Origin: Lachnospiraceae bacterium UBA7179 | GTDB taxonomy: Bacteria; Bacillota; Clostridia; Lachnospirales; Lachnospiraceae | Direction: 5' to 3' | Assembly (NCBI GenBank): GCA_002491195.1 | Contig: DKVL01000080.1 | Location: forward strand, 14,976-58,726 | DNA: 43,751 bases | In this document: piece after piece, positions 7,893 through 15,920 of the stretch | Numbering within the stretch: position 1 is the stretch's first letter | Layout: each line of letters begins with the position of its first letter | Notes under the pieces: generated by a model | Told to the model about the DNA's origin: nothing | Database searches by the model: none | What the model saw: the letters and a program-made list of their open reading frames with translations, nothing else | Position numbers and translations under genes: made by a program

Positions 7893-8333
7893 CTACAGCG
7901 CAGCACTGTCAGTAAAGTCAATATCGTACTTTGTCCCATGTGAGAAAAGGACGCCATCTGTCAGCCGAATACATAGAATACAGGTATTCTCATCCTCAAA
8001 ATTATTATGGCCATTGTCGATCCACGCCGCAAAGGCTATCCGCAGCTTTTCTGCGATCGCCCTGTTCTCCTCTTTGCCAAAATAACCGAGATTCACCCCC
8101 CTGCCGTGTGCCGTAAACCAGTCGCCAGCAATCGCCACATTGGGATTCTTTTCAATCTGTTTCATTTTGCCGGAAAGCGCATAAGTAATAACATAAAATG
8201 CCCCGTCCTCATAAAATCCGTCCACGTTGCGGACACTGGGCAGATCACCGTCCATCGTTGCCAGCGCAATAATACTGTCCTTTCCAAAACGCTCATCCAT
8301 AATCTTCTTTGATTCCAAACTCAATCGCTCCAT
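7893..8333 (-). CDS. Pyridoxamine 5'-phosphate oxidase-like flavin-binding protein
   Basis: 146 residues with the split-barrel layout of the PNPOx-like superfamily: ALATMDGDLPSVRNVDGFYEDGAFYVITY near the N terminus, then KMKQIEKNPNVAIAGDW, the strand pair that normally lines the FMN or F420 site. Such proteins are small cytoplasmic flavin-dependent reductases or stress proteins; the substrate is unknown. GAGAGGAA lies 7 bases before the ATG and a good terminator follows, so it is monocistronic. Confidence 0.8.
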   Translation of the reverse strand: MERLSLESKKIMDERFGKDSIIALATMDGDLPSVRNVDGFYEDGAFYVITYALSGKMKQIEKNPNVAIAGDWFTAHGRGVNLGYFGKEENRAIAEKLRIAFAAWIDNGHNNFEDENTCILCIRLTDGVLFSHGTKYDIDFTDSAAL

Positions 8334-8509
8334 CTTAGTTTCCTCTCATCCTATTAGACACTGTTTCCCTTGAAAAGCAAAACTGTATTTTCTGATCTGC
8401 TCCATGCCAAACCTTATGGCACAAGTACTACCTCGTACTTATTTTGCTCAATCCGCGCATGAACATTTGTAACCATATCCTCATCGGTGTCAAGTACTGA
8501 TCACCCAAA

Positions 8510-9595
8510 CTATAGATGCGAGATATCCGCATCCAGATCCGCTGGCACAATCCCCAGTCCGATCGATTTCAGTCTTGCAAACTCCTGGGCATTGCTCTCT
8601 TTCGGCGCGTTCGGATCAACCTTGATCTCCTCGATTGTAAGCCGGTCTGTGAGGATATGCTCTGACAATCCCTTGATTCCTGCCCTGGCTGCCATAGACG
8701 CCCAAAGCCTTGCGATGATCGCGCCTCCGAGATCATTTGTATGCGTGTAATCCTGACTCTCACTGTCATGCCGGAAATACTTCTTTGCAGTATATAATCC
8801 AAGCGGCTCAAAAAAGTCTGTTGTCGCTGTCCACAGATCGATAAACGGAACATGCCCCCACTCCGAAACTTCCTTTGCCGCATTCCGGTAATCTCCCAGA
8901 AGGTTCAGTATCTTACCGTTTTCATCAAATATGATCCGGTTGATCGGCGCATTGATAATTGTTCGCACGGCGCGCACTTTCGCATAGTCAACAAACCAGC
9001 GCAGGTATCTGGCATACCCGCCAAAGGCGTCAAGCTCCGTCTCCTTCTGGTCATTGTGCCCGAACTCGATCATCAGATAATCCCCCGGACGCAGCTTCCG
9101 CCGCATTGTCTCGAAATGAACCTGGAACGCCTCTCTCGTCGTTGCCCCCGACTCTGCGTGGTTCGACACTGCGATCTGGTCATCCAGCAGCATCGGCAGC
9201 ACCTGGCCCCAGCCACAGTAGGTTTTCTCCGGATCGTATGGATATTCCGCCGGCTGATCAGTGATCGTCGAATCCCCTATGATATAGAGCGTTGGGACGT
9301 TCACTGGAACATATTCAGAAGTTACGGACAACTCCTCATCACAGACAATATAGATCTGGATACTGTCCACCGTGTACGCGGCATCTCTGCGGATATAATC
9401 GCATACATTTACGACAAATGTAAGATTTTGCGTCTCACCGGCACGAATCACCCTGTCCACGGCCACAAAACGCCGATTCTGGGAATACACCGTGTATCTC
9501 GTATCCGACTGTGCTGTAATGTTCAATGTTACTTTGTAATTTCCGTTTGGAACTGCTATTTTTATTTCCTGCGGTTCTTTCTTGTATTGAATCAT
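8510..9595 (-). CDS. SGNH/GDSL hydrolase, rhamnogalacturonan acetylesterase-like
   Basis: 361 residues. An N-terminal beta-rich domain (about 1-100) precedes an SGNH hydrolase with GDST at 107-110 (catalytic Ser109), a CGWGQ block at 127, GHND at 179-182 and the catalytic DxxH at D282/H285. This arrangement, with GWGQ and YTHTND, is that of the CE12 family (RhgT/YesT), which removes acetyl groups from pectin rhamnogalacturonan. There is no signal peptide, so it probably acts on imported oligosaccharides. It is the last gene of a three-gene operon behind an ArsR-type regulator and a small membrane protein, 19 bases after the regulator. Confidence 0.82.
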   Translation of the reverse strand: MIQYKKEPQEIKIAVPNGNYKVTLNITAQSDTRYTVYSQNRRFVAVDRVIRAGETQNLTFVVNVCDYIRRDAAYTVDSIQIYIVCDEELSVTSEYVPVNVPTLYIIGDSTITDQPAEYPYDPEKTYCGWGQVLPMLLDDQIAVSNHAESGATTREAFQVHFETMRRKLRPGDYLMIEFGHNDQKETELDAFGGYARYLRWFVDYAKVRAVRTIINAPINRIIFDENGKILNLLGDYRNAAKEVSEWGHVPFIDLWTATTDFFEPLGLYTAKKYFRHDSESQDYTHTNDLGGAIIARLWASMAARAGIKGLSEHILTDRLTIEEIKVDPNAPKESNAQEFARLKSIGLGIVPADLDADISHL

Positions 9596-9614
9596 TTACC
9601 TAATCTCCTTTTTG

Positions 9615-9959
9615 CTACTTCCCGCCCGGATTGTCAATAACAATGTTTTCAGAGAGCTGATGCAGCAGTTCCTCTGTAATCTGCAGCTTAAAGTCCTCAA
9701 GTGCATAGTACTTCATAGCCTTTCCGCTCTCGGACAACTCCAGCGCACTTGTGACAAGCCGCGCGGTCTCCAACTTTTTCAGATGCATATAGAGCAGCGG
9801 CCTGCTGATGTTGACCAGTCTTGCCAGCTCACTCACATACTGCCGCCCTTCCGCCAGTATGCCAATAATCTTAATTCTGGCAGGGTGCGACAGCGCGTCA
9901 AATACATTGACATAATCTTCGTATTTCTTTAGACTCAGATCTCCAACAAAATTTTCCAT
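9615..9959 (-). CDS. ArsR-family winged-helix regulator
   Basis: 114 residues with the ArsR/SmtB DNA-binding core: FDALSHPARIKIIGILAEG, then YVSELARLVNISRPLLYMHLKKLE (helix-turn-helix about 41-64) and the wing through ALELSESGKAMKYYAL. No metal-binding CxC is present in the recognition helix, so a non-metal effector is likely. The ATG is 2 bases after the stop of the preceding gene, implying translational coupling. A long palindrome over the operon promoter (10224-10257) is a good candidate for its own operator. Confidence 0.85.
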   Translation of the reverse strand: MENFVGDLSLKKYEDYVNVFDALSHPARIKIIGILAEGRQYVSELARLVNISRPLLYMHLKKLETARLVTSALELSESGKAMKYYALEDFKLQITEELLHQLSENIVIDNPGGK

Positions 9960-9961
9960 AA

Positions 9962-10192
9962 CTATATTTCTTCCATCATTTTGTCAATCGCCTCTACCTT
10001 TGATTTTACGGTCAGCAGGTCTTTTCTGATCTCTGCATTTTCACGCTTGATCTCCTCCACAAAGCTGTTAAATTTTTCCTGATCAAGACCGCCGTACTGT
10101 GCCTTCCTCTCCATTCCCTTCACGATCAGGTACACTGCAATGATCACGATTGCTCCAACTGCAGCAATCACTGGCATGATATTAAATCCCAT
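9962..10192 (-). CDS. Small membrane protein with coiled-coil tail
   Basis: 76 residues: one membrane helix (about 6-25, IMPVIAAVGAIVIIAVYLIV) then a charged, heptad-like cytoplasmic part (EEIKRENAEIRKDLLTVKSKVEAIDKMMEEI). The layout recalls PspB-type membrane partners of regulators, but no homology is claimed. The start at 10192 is chosen for AAAGGAG 8 bases upstream; the frame could extend to 10267 but would then overlap the promoter. It is the first gene of the operon with the ArsR regulator and acetylesterase and may influence the regulator at the membrane (inference). Confidence 0.7.
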   Translation of the reverse strand: MGFNIMPVIAAVGAIVIIAVYLIVKGMERKAQYGGLDQEKFNSFVEEIKRENAEIRKDLLTVKSKVEAIDKMMEEI

Positions 10193-10223
10193 ATTGATTC
10201 TCCTTTCAATTTTATAATTATAT

Positions 10224-10267
10224 GTATCATGTGTAATAATTTTATTACATATGATACGTTTTGTCAA
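10224..10267 (-). promoter_or_regulatory. Promoter with embedded 34-bp palindromic operator
   Basis: On the minus strand TTGACA (10262-10267), 17 bp, TAAAAT (10239-10244). The spacer, the -10 box and the start region are covered by a palindrome with 16-bp arms matching at 15 of 16 positions (10224-10239 and 10242-10257, 2-bp centre). Its position would let a bound ArsR-type dimer block RNA polymerase. Confidence 0.75.
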
Positions 10268-10296
10268 CTTATTTATGATATTTTTTCAAACAATTC

Positions 10297-10357
10297 TAAG
10301 GAACTGTTCACAAATAACCTGCACATCTTGACTTGTCTATTTCTGAACAGTTCCTAA
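10297..10357. repeat. Palindromic repeat with AGGAACTGTT arms, 61 bp
   Basis: Arms TAAGGAACTGTTCA and TGAACAGTTCCTAA (13 of 14 complementary) flank 33 bases. The same arms bound the 163-bp palindrome at 17360-17522. No gene overlaps it. Confidence 0.65.
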
Positions 10358-10382
10358 CCAAAACAGAATACTGGTTACAAGA

Positions 10383-10402
10383 ATATTTTTCATGAAAAAT
10401 AT
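10383..10402. other. Perfect 20-bp palindrome
   Basis: ATATTTTTCATGAAAAATAT is its own reverse complement. It lies in gene-free DNA between the palindromic repeat and a terminator; it may be a relict operator or a short hairpin. Confidence 0.4.
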
Positions 10403-10427
10403 CTTCCACGTTATAATGAATAATAAA

Positions 10428-10461
10428 AGCCCCCCAAATCATTTTTAACTCGGGAAGGGCT
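10428..10461 (-). terminator. Terminator downstream of the ParE remnant
   Basis: On the minus strand AGCCC pairs with GGGCT, with extra G/C pairing inside, followed by TTTTATTATT. Confidence 0.55.
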
Positions 10462-10502
10462 CATTTTACCTATCTGCATTTTTATCTTTTTAAAAGATCC
10501 TG

Positions 10503-10640
10503 TCAGTCAGCTTTATTGTACAAAACTCTAATTATGTACACAATGTCTTTTTCCATATCATAATAGTAAAAAATATAGTAGTTGTCAAAACGCGTCATAC
10601 GTATATTCATACGTCCTAATAACTCCTTGACTTTTTCCGT
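10503..10640 (-). pseudogene. C-terminal remnant of a RelE/ParE-type toxin
   Basis: On the minus strand the frame ending at 10503 reads KELLGRMNIRMTRFDNYYIF, then YYYDMEKDIVYIIRVLYNKAD and stop. The NYYIFYYYD-x6-VYIIRVLY pattern is the C-terminal beta-sheet of ParE/RelE toxins (compare the intact toxin at 43082). The frame closes upstream at a TAA, no N-terminal half is present and no antitoxin gene adjoins it. A 33-codon reading from the internal ATG is possible but would lack most of the fold. Confidence 0.5.
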
Positions 10641-10679
10641 TTACATGCGGGTATATGGAAAAAAATATTTCTTAGGGCC

Positions 10680-11642
10680 TCAGCAGCAATCCCAAGTGTA
10701 CAGCACTCTCGAAAAATCACACTTTGCGAGCCTGTCTGCGCTTATGAAAAAGTTGGCCACGCCAGAGTCTCCCCACATAACGACATCCGCCCATTCGCTG
10801 CTGCCTTCACTGAAACCGCTGTCAAGCTGAAACAGCAAAATATTGCATGTGCTGTATTCCTCGTCGCATGGGCGAATGTCCTCCTGTGTAAAATAAGGAA
10901 AACCGCCGATTCCTGTACCGCCACAAGAGCGTACCTCATAAATCGCATCATAGAGCGGTTCATCCACCTGACGGATACCTTTTTTCCCATCTTTGTTCGC
11001 CCACATCCCTACAACATTGCCGTCAAACAACTCGTTGTAGCTTTCCGCGACAGCCTCGTCAAAACGATAATCCGCGGGTGAGACTGCACTCAGATGCGGC
11101 TCCGCCGCCTTGAGCAGAAACTCGCCTTTGAATGGATAATCCCCGTCGCTGTCAAACGCCGACAGATCCTCCCCAGATATCAGCTTAACTGTATCTTCCA
11201 CAACATTTTCATGATAAATGACACGAAAACCATTCTGGACAAAATTGTCATGAAAATCGACTCCATAGACATCATCACCGTCACAGCCCGCAAAAAACTG
11301 CAGAATGCCTTTTTGGGGGAATCCCTCCAGATGCGGAAGTGTCCCAAAGTTCAGCTGCGCCAGCAGTCTCAACGGTTTCCCTGCCAATTCCCCCTCAAGA
11401 ACCCTGGGATATTCCATATCCTTTGGAAAATATGGCACTCCTCCCAGTTTACTGTCAAACACCGATGTCGACGATGCACGCACATATGTCAATGGCAGAT
11501 GCGGCTGTGGCGGACATTTCTCGTCAAGCCGTCGCAGCAGTGCAGTCAGCTTGTCCAGTGTTTCCTGCGTAAACTCTTTTTTGCTGTTTTTCATTGCTTC
11601 CCTGATCTCTTCCTCGACAGGAATTTTCTTTAATTCTAACAT
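10680..11642 (-). CDS. YwqG-family (DUF1963) protein
   Basis: 320 residues matching the YwqG family: LPLTYVRASSTSVFDSKLGG-PYFPKDMEYP, then LLAQLNFGTLPHLEGFPQKGILQFF and a C-terminal DVVMWGDSGVANFFI. The family is widespread and cytoplasmic with a beta-rich fold; its function is unknown, though members often occur near polymorphic-toxin immunity genes. GGAGGG lies 5 bases before the ATG and a strong promoter lies upstream. It appears to be a single-gene unit. Confidence 0.85.
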   Translation of the reverse strand: MLELKKIPVEEEIREAMKNSKKEFTQETLDKLTALLRRLDEKCPPQPHLPLTYVRASSTSVFDSKLGGVPYFPKDMEYPRVLEGELAGKPLRLLAQLNFGTLPHLEGFPQKGILQFFAGCDGDDVYGVDFHDNFVQNGFRVIYHENVVEDTVKLISGEDLSAFDSDGDYPFKGEFLLKAAEPHLSAVSPADYRFDEAVAESYNELFDGNVVGMWANKDGKKGIRQVDEPLYDAIYEVRSCGGTGIGGFPYFTQEDIRPCDEEYSTCNILLFQLDSGFSEGSSEWADVVMWGDSGVANFFISADRLAKCDFSRVLYTWDCC

Positions 11643-11717
11643 AGGCGCCCTCCGTAAACCAATATTTAGTTAAATCAATAATTATTCCGTACCGTTACAC
11701 GTCTTTAGTACTTTTTT

Positions 11718-11746
11718 ATTATATCATGCTATAAATGTTTATTCAA
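11718..11746 (-). promoter_or_regulatory. Promoter of the YwqG gene
   Basis: On the minus strand TTGAAT (11741-11746), 17 bp, consensus TATAAT (11718-11723), about 70 bases before the start codon. Confidence 0.75.
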
Positions 11747-11783
11747 TCTTTTTATCCTCTGTAAAAAATTCGCACATTGTTCC

Positions 11784-11882
11784 CTTACAGCAACAAGGCT
11801 TTATATAACACGGATTCAACTTCGATTTATTATACTGTGCCACTGTTTGATCGATCTGGTAAGTATTTTCTGCAAACTTTTA
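11784..11882. repeat. Dispersed ~95-bp repeat, copy B
   Basis: Counterpart of 4717-4822, with the same order of TGTGCCACTGTTTG, CTGG-AAGT and TTTCTGC blocks. Its end touches the stop codon of the flavoprotein gene at 11880. Function unknown. Confidence 0.45.
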
Positions 11883-12566
11883 CCATGGACGCAGTTTCCC
11901 TGTCCATCCTTTTGCCTGCCAGTAGTTTCCATCTGTCTCATTCCAGCCGTGCTTCTGCATCAGTCTCATGATATTGAAAAAGACTTTTGTCCTGACTGAC
12001 GGTTTAACGTGCCCCTGATTCCCCTTGATTTTCTCTGCCAGCAGATCAATCTTCTTTTCTATGCGGTATTTCTTTTTCGCACTGACTTTTTCCCATGATG
12101 TTTCCATCACTGCAATGCCATATCGATATGTTTTGGCAACACCCCAAAAGAATGTACTGTCAGCCATATCGCGATTGGTGCTTTTCATTCCAGCGCCAGC
12201 AGCTGTTGAAATACACACAGCCTGCTTGGAAAACATTTTTTCTTCAGGACGGTGTACCATCCAACGCCAGCCATAATGATCCAGAAATGCTTTCATGGCG
12301 CCTGTCGTGTGATATACGTAGACCGGACTTGCCAGTATGATGACATCTGCATCGTCGAGCGCTCTGGTAATGGGCGTTAACTTTTCAAAATGTGGACATT
12401 TCGTTTCTGAAATTTTAAAACATGCCGTACAGCCGACGCAAAACTCTCCAAAATCTTTCGGTAGAAAAAATTCGTTGATTTCTCCGTCTATTTTTTCTGC
12501 CAAAGACCTTGCAATATGACATGTGGAGCCTTGGTGACTCTGACCGTGAATGATCGTTATCTTCAT
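11880..12566 (-). CDS. NADPH-dependent FMN reductase-like iron-sulfur flavoprotein
   Basis: 228 residues of the flavodoxin-fold reductase family: MKITIIHGQSHQGSTCHIAR carries the FMN phosphate loop, and ADVIILASPVYVYHTTGAMKAFLDH is the second flavin-binding stretch. C43, C46, C49 and C57 form the compact Cx2Cx2Cx7C motif of Isf-type iron-sulfur flavoproteins, which bind a 4Fe-4S cluster. Such proteins shuttle electrons or reduce quinones and peroxide in anaerobes; the partner is unknown. The C-terminal 60 residues (KKKYRIEKKIDLLAEKIKG onward) are basic and helical. AGAGG lies 7 bases upstream of the ATG. Confidence 0.82.
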   Translation of the reverse strand: MKITIIHGQSHQGSTCHIARSLAEKIDGEINEFFLPKDFGEFCVGCTACFKISETKCPHFEKLTPITRALDDADVIILASPVYVYHTTGAMKAFLDHYGWRWMVHRPEEKMFSKQAVCISTAAGAGMKSTNRDMADSTFFWGVAKTYRYGIAVMETSWEKVSAKKKYRIEKKIDLLAEKIKGNQGHVKPSVRTKVFFNIMRLMQKHGWNETDGNYWQAKGWTGKLRPW

Positions 12567-12735
12567 GTTCTGCCTCTTTTCATATCATAGATTACTCGTT
12601 ACGATTATACTTCATTAGTTTATCATGAACACCTGCATCATTCATTAAAATCAGATTAAAAATATAACCACTTTAATCATATGACTGTTACCACCGTTTC
12701 AGGTTTCTCTTGAACTTATCTGTATAAGTCTTTTT

Positions 12736-12948
12736 TTACTCCTCCGCCGAAATACCGTAACACAGCAATACGTCATTGTAGTACATGAGTACATCCGCCA
12801 TCTCCTCAATCAAATCTTTTCTAAGTTTCGGATCACCTGCCGCTTTCCGATCACCGTTTTTCTTCACAATATCAATCACTTCACCGATTTCGCCAACCAT
12901 CCACAAAAGCTTATGTTTTCCGGCTTCTGGGACAATCGGCTCCCAAGA
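12736..12948 (-). pseudogene. MazG-like pyrophosphohydrolase remnant
   Basis: On the minus strand the frame reads WEPIVPEAGKHKLLWMVGEI, then GEVIDIVKK and LIEEMADVLMYYNDVLL, ending ISAEE-stop. The GE-GE-ID and EEMADV stretches are the metal-binding helices of MazG-type nucleotide pyrophosphohydrolases. A TAA lies directly before the tryptophan, no start codon or ribosome site is present and the C-terminal end is short, so this is a fragment. The 500-base gap between flanking genes holds nothing else coding. Confidence 0.65.
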
Positions 12949-12992
12949 TTAAGTTTCATGCGCTTTTAAACAGCCTTGCGCAAAATCCAAAA

Positions 12993-13022
12993 GGCAGAGT
13001 ACTGTAATTATAATACTCCGCC
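12993..13022 (-). terminator. ackA terminator
   Basis: Stem GGCGGAGTA / TACTCTGCC with one mismatch, followed on the minus strand by TTTTGGATTTTG, 50 bases after the ackA stop. Confidence 0.65.
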
Positions 13023-13072
13023 TCGTCATATATACTAAGGATCTACTTCAAAACATTCCTGTCAGTTCACTC

Positions 13073-14266
13073 TTATTTTACAAGCGCCACTGTCTGCCTT
13101 GCGATTGCGAGCTCCTCGTTTGTCGGTACACACAGAAGTGCAACTTTGCTGCCATCCTTGGAGATCACTCTGTCCTCTCCGCGGATATTGTTCTTCTCCG
13201 TGTCAATCTCTGTTCCGAGATATCCTAAGTACTTCGCGATCTCAGCACGTCCCGAGATATTATTCTCGCCCACGCCTGCTGTAAACGCGATGGCATCCAC
13301 ACCGTTCATCGCTGCCGCATATGCGCCGATGTACTTCGCCACACTGTAATAAAATGCATCCAGCGTCACTCTGGCCAGTTGATTCCCGTCATTTGCAGCT
13401 GCCTCAATATCCCTGAAATCTGATGAAACCTTCGATAAACCGAGCACGCCTGACTTTTTATTCAAAATAGCATTCATCTCTGCAGAAGAAATGTTTTCCT
13501 TCTGGCAGATAAAATCGCAGATCGCCGGATCAATGCTGCCAGAGCGCGTACCCATGATAATACCCTCGAGCGGTGTCAGTCCCATAGAGGTGTCAACACA
13601 TTTTCCATGATCAACAGCAGACACGGAACCGCCATTTCCCAGATGACATACGATAATCTTCAGCTCATCCCTCGTCTTGCCGAGAATCTCTGCAGCCCTT
13701 GCGGATACATAGTCATGGCTTGTACCATGGAAACCGTAGCGGCGAACCTTGTATTTCTCATAATATTCATAGGGAAGTCCATACAGGTACGCCTTCTCAG
13801 GCATTGTCTGATGAAATGCAGTGTCAAATACCGCCACCATCGGCACATTTGGCATAATCTCCCTGCAGGAGTTGATTCCGATCAGGTTTGCCGGATTGTG
13901 GAGCGGCGCAAGGTCGTTGCACTCCTCGATGGCTTTCAGTACTTCGTCATTGATCACTACAGAAGAGGCAAACTTCTCACCGCCATGTACGACGCGGTGC
14001 CCAACTGCATTGATCTCATCAAGCGACTTGACAACACCGTGGTTTGCATCCGTGAGCGCGTCGATCACAAGCTTGACTGCAACAGTATGATTGGGCATCG
14101 GTGTCTCGATCTTTACCTTGTCCTTGCCAGCCGGCGTGTGGGTGAGCACGCTTCCATCAATGCCAATACGTTCACAGAGTCCTTTCGCAAGCACAGCTTC
14201 TGTCTCACTGTCGATCAGCTGGTATTTCAGTGAAGAACTTCCACAGTTGATTACTAAAATATTCAT
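13073..14266 (-). CDS. ackA: Acetate kinase
   Basis: 397 residues, full length. It converts acetyl phosphate and ADP to acetate and ATP, the main energy-yielding end step of acetate fermentation. Family motifs are all present: NCGSSSLKYQLID at the N terminus, AVGHRVVHGGEKF, FDTAFHQTMP, YGFHGTSHDYVS, HLGNGGSVSAV, and MGTRSGSIDP. AGGAGGGATT lies just upstream of the ATG. No phosphotransacetylase gene adjoins it, unlike many clostridia, so pta must be elsewhere. A perfect CRE sits over its promoter region, indicating carbon-catabolite control through CcpA. Confidence 0.97.
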   Translation of the reverse strand: MNILVINCGSSSLKYQLIDSETEAVLAKGLCERIGIDGSVLTHTPAGKDKVKIETPMPNHTVAVKLVIDALTDANHGVVKSLDEINAVGHRVVHGGEKFASSVVINDEVLKAIEECNDLAPLHNPANLIGINSCREIMPNVPMVAVFDTAFHQTMPEKAYLYGLPYEYYEKYKVRRYGFHGTSHDYVSARAAEILGKTRDELKIIVCHLGNGGSVSAVDHGKCVDTSMGLTPLEGIIMGTRSGSIDPAICDFICQKENISSAEMNAILNKKSGVLGLSKVSSDFRDIEAAANDGNQLARVTLDAFYYSVAKYIGAYAAAMNGVDAIAFTAGVGENNISGRAEIAKYLGYLGTEIDTEKNNIRGEDRVISKDGSKVALLCVPTNEELAIARQTVALVK

Positions 14267-14302
14267 GATAATCCCTCCAAAATTTATTTTCCGTTATAAG
14301 AT

Positions 14303-14347
14303 ATTATAATCATATCCTATTTTCAGGGAAAATGAAAGCGCTTACAT
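14303..14347 (-). promoter_or_regulatory. ackA promoter region with CRE (CcpA site)
   Basis: ATGAAAGCGCTTACAT at 14332-14347 matches the CRE consensus WTGNAARCGNWWWCAW at every position. A TATAAT -10 box lies at 14303-14308 on the minus strand with no good -35, as expected for an activated promoter. The CRE centre falls about 43 bases before the expected start point. CcpA activates ackA in Bacillus from an upstream CRE; here it abuts the -35 region, so activation or repression are both possible. Confidence 0.75.
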
Positions 14348-14374
14348 GCAAGTTTTTTGCACTTTTTCAAGCAC

Positions 14375-14401
14375 ATAGGCCCCATCTTCCGCCTGGCCTA
14401 T
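14375..14401 (-). terminator. Possible proS terminator
   Basis: Stem ATAGGCC / GGCCTAT with a 13-base loop about 55 bases past the proS stop, without a following T run. Confidence 0.35.
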
Positions 14402-14456
14402 AGAAATTTATCCTGCGTCATCTGCACAAGTTATTTTTTAGAAAATCTTTTCACAC

Positions 14457-15896
14457 TTAGTACGCCCTTCCCCAGTAAACCATCTTCTTCGCTGGTTTCC
14501 CACAGCACACGCAGGTATCACTCAGCTGCTCCTGCTCAAACGGCATACAGCGGCTTGTCGCTGCCAGCTCATCCTTGATCTTGTCCTCGCAGGCGCGGTC
14601 GCCGCACCACATTGCCTTGACAAATCCTGGCTTATTGTTGATCGTATCGCAGAACTCATCCCACGACACAGCGCTGTAAATATGCGTCTCCAGATGTTTC
14701 TTGGCCGCCTCGTACATATCAGACTGAATCGTATCAAGCAGTTTGGCCGCTTTTGTCTCCACATCGTCGAGGCTTACCTCAATCTTTTCCCTCGTGTCGC
14801 GCCGCACGAATACACACTTATTATTTTCAATATCCTTTGGTCCGATCTCGATTCTGAAAGGCACACCGCGCATCTCGCACTCGCTGAACTTCCATCCCGG
14901 ACTCTTATCCGAATCGTCCACTTTCACGCGGAAGCCCCTTTCCAACAGACGGCTCTTAAGTTCATATGCTTTGTCGAGCACGCCCTCCTTCTTCTGCTGG
15001 ATCGGAACCACCATAATCTGTGTCGGAGCCACCTTAGGAGGCAGCTTCAATCCAGAATCATCACCGTGCACCATGATCACCGCACCGATGATTCGTGTGG
15101 ACAGTCCCCATGAGGTCTGATGACAATATTTTAAGGTATTGTCCTTGTCCGTAAACTGAATGCCAAACGCCCTCGCAAAACCATCGCCAAAATTATGGCT
15201 TGTACCAGACTGCAGCGCCTTGCCATCGTGCATCAGGGCTTCAATCGTATAGGTAGCCTCCGCACCGGCAAATTTCTCCTTATCAGTCTTCTGTCCCTTC
15301 ACCACAGGGATCGCAAGCACATCCCTCACAAAATCAGCATAGACATTCAGCATCCGGATCGTCCGCTCTTCGGCTTCCTCTGCCGTTGCATGTGCGGTGT
15401 GTCCCTCCTGCCACAAAAACTCGCGGCTTCTCAGGAACGGACGCGTCGTCTTCTCCCAGCGCACCACAGAACACCACTGGTTATATACCTTCGGTAAATC
15501 CCTGTACGACTGCACTTCATTCTTATAGAAATCACAGAAAAGCGTCTCCGAAGTCGGACGCACGCACAGTCTCTCCTGCAATGGTTCAAGTCCGCCATGC
15601 GTCACCCACGCCACCTCCGGCGCAAAACCTTCAACATGGTCTTTCTCTTTCTCCAGAAGGCTCTCTGGTATGAACATCGGCATGTACACGTTCTCCACAC
15701 CATGCTTCTTAAACTCTGCATCAAGCTGCTGCTGAATCTGCTCCCAGATCGCATAGCCCGCAGGCTTGATGATCATACACCCTTTCACACTCGAATAATC
15801 ACACAATTCCGCCTTCTTCACCACGTCCGTGTACCATTGCGCGAAGTCCTCCTCCATCGAGGTAATCGCCTCCACTAATTTCTTGTCATTTGCCAT
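14457..15896 (-). CDS. proS: Prolyl-tRNA synthetase (archaeal/eukaryote-type)
   Basis: 479 residues, class II synthetase of the short ProS type 3 that lacks the editing insertion of the bacterial form. Visible are motif 2 (RWEKTTRPFLRSREFLWQEGHTAHAT), the motif 3 region GLSTRIIGAVIMVHGDDSGL, an anticodon-binding domain, and the C-terminal cysteine/tyrosine tail CVCCGKPAKKMVYWGRAY typical of this type. It charges tRNA-Pro in the cytoplasm. The start at 15896 (MANDKK) has GGAGGAG 8 bases upstream. The gene begins 24 bases after a decayed TOPRIM gene. No T-box leader is seen directly upstream, although such leaders are common for this enzyme in Firmicutes. Confidence 0.95.
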   Translation of the reverse strand: MANDKKLVEAITSMEEDFAQWYTDVVKKAELCDYSSVKGCMIIKPAGYAIWEQIQQQLDAEFKKHGVENVYMPMFIPESLLEKEKDHVEGFAPEVAWVTHGGLEPLQERLCVRPTSETLFCDFYKNEVQSYRDLPKVYNQWCSVVRWEKTTRPFLRSREFLWQEGHTAHATAEEAEERTIRMLNVYADFVRDVLAIPVVKGQKTDKEKFAGAEATYTIEALMHDGKALQSGTSHNFGDGFARAFGIQFTDKDNTLKYCHQTSWGLSTRIIGAVIMVHGDDSGLKLPPKVAPTQIMVVPIQQKKEGVLDKAYELKSRLLERGFRVKVDDSDKSPGWKFSECEMRGVPFRIEIGPKDIENNKCVFVRRDTREKIEVSLDDVETKAAKLLDTIQSDMYEAAKKHLETHIYSAVSWDEFCDTINNKPGFVKAMWCGDRACEDKIKDELAATSRCMPFEQEQLSDTCVCCGKPAKKMVYWGRAY

Positions 15897-15920
15897 TGTT
15901 CTTTCTCCTCCCATATTATA

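Noticed and set aside
8423..8440. Hairpin AAGTAC / GTACTT after the acetylesterase gene
   Set aside because: A 6-bp AT-rich stem with no T run on the relevant strand is too weak to call a terminator.
15897..15920. T-box leader for proS
   Set aside because: Only 24 bases separate proS from the gene upstream, and no T-box sequence is seen there.
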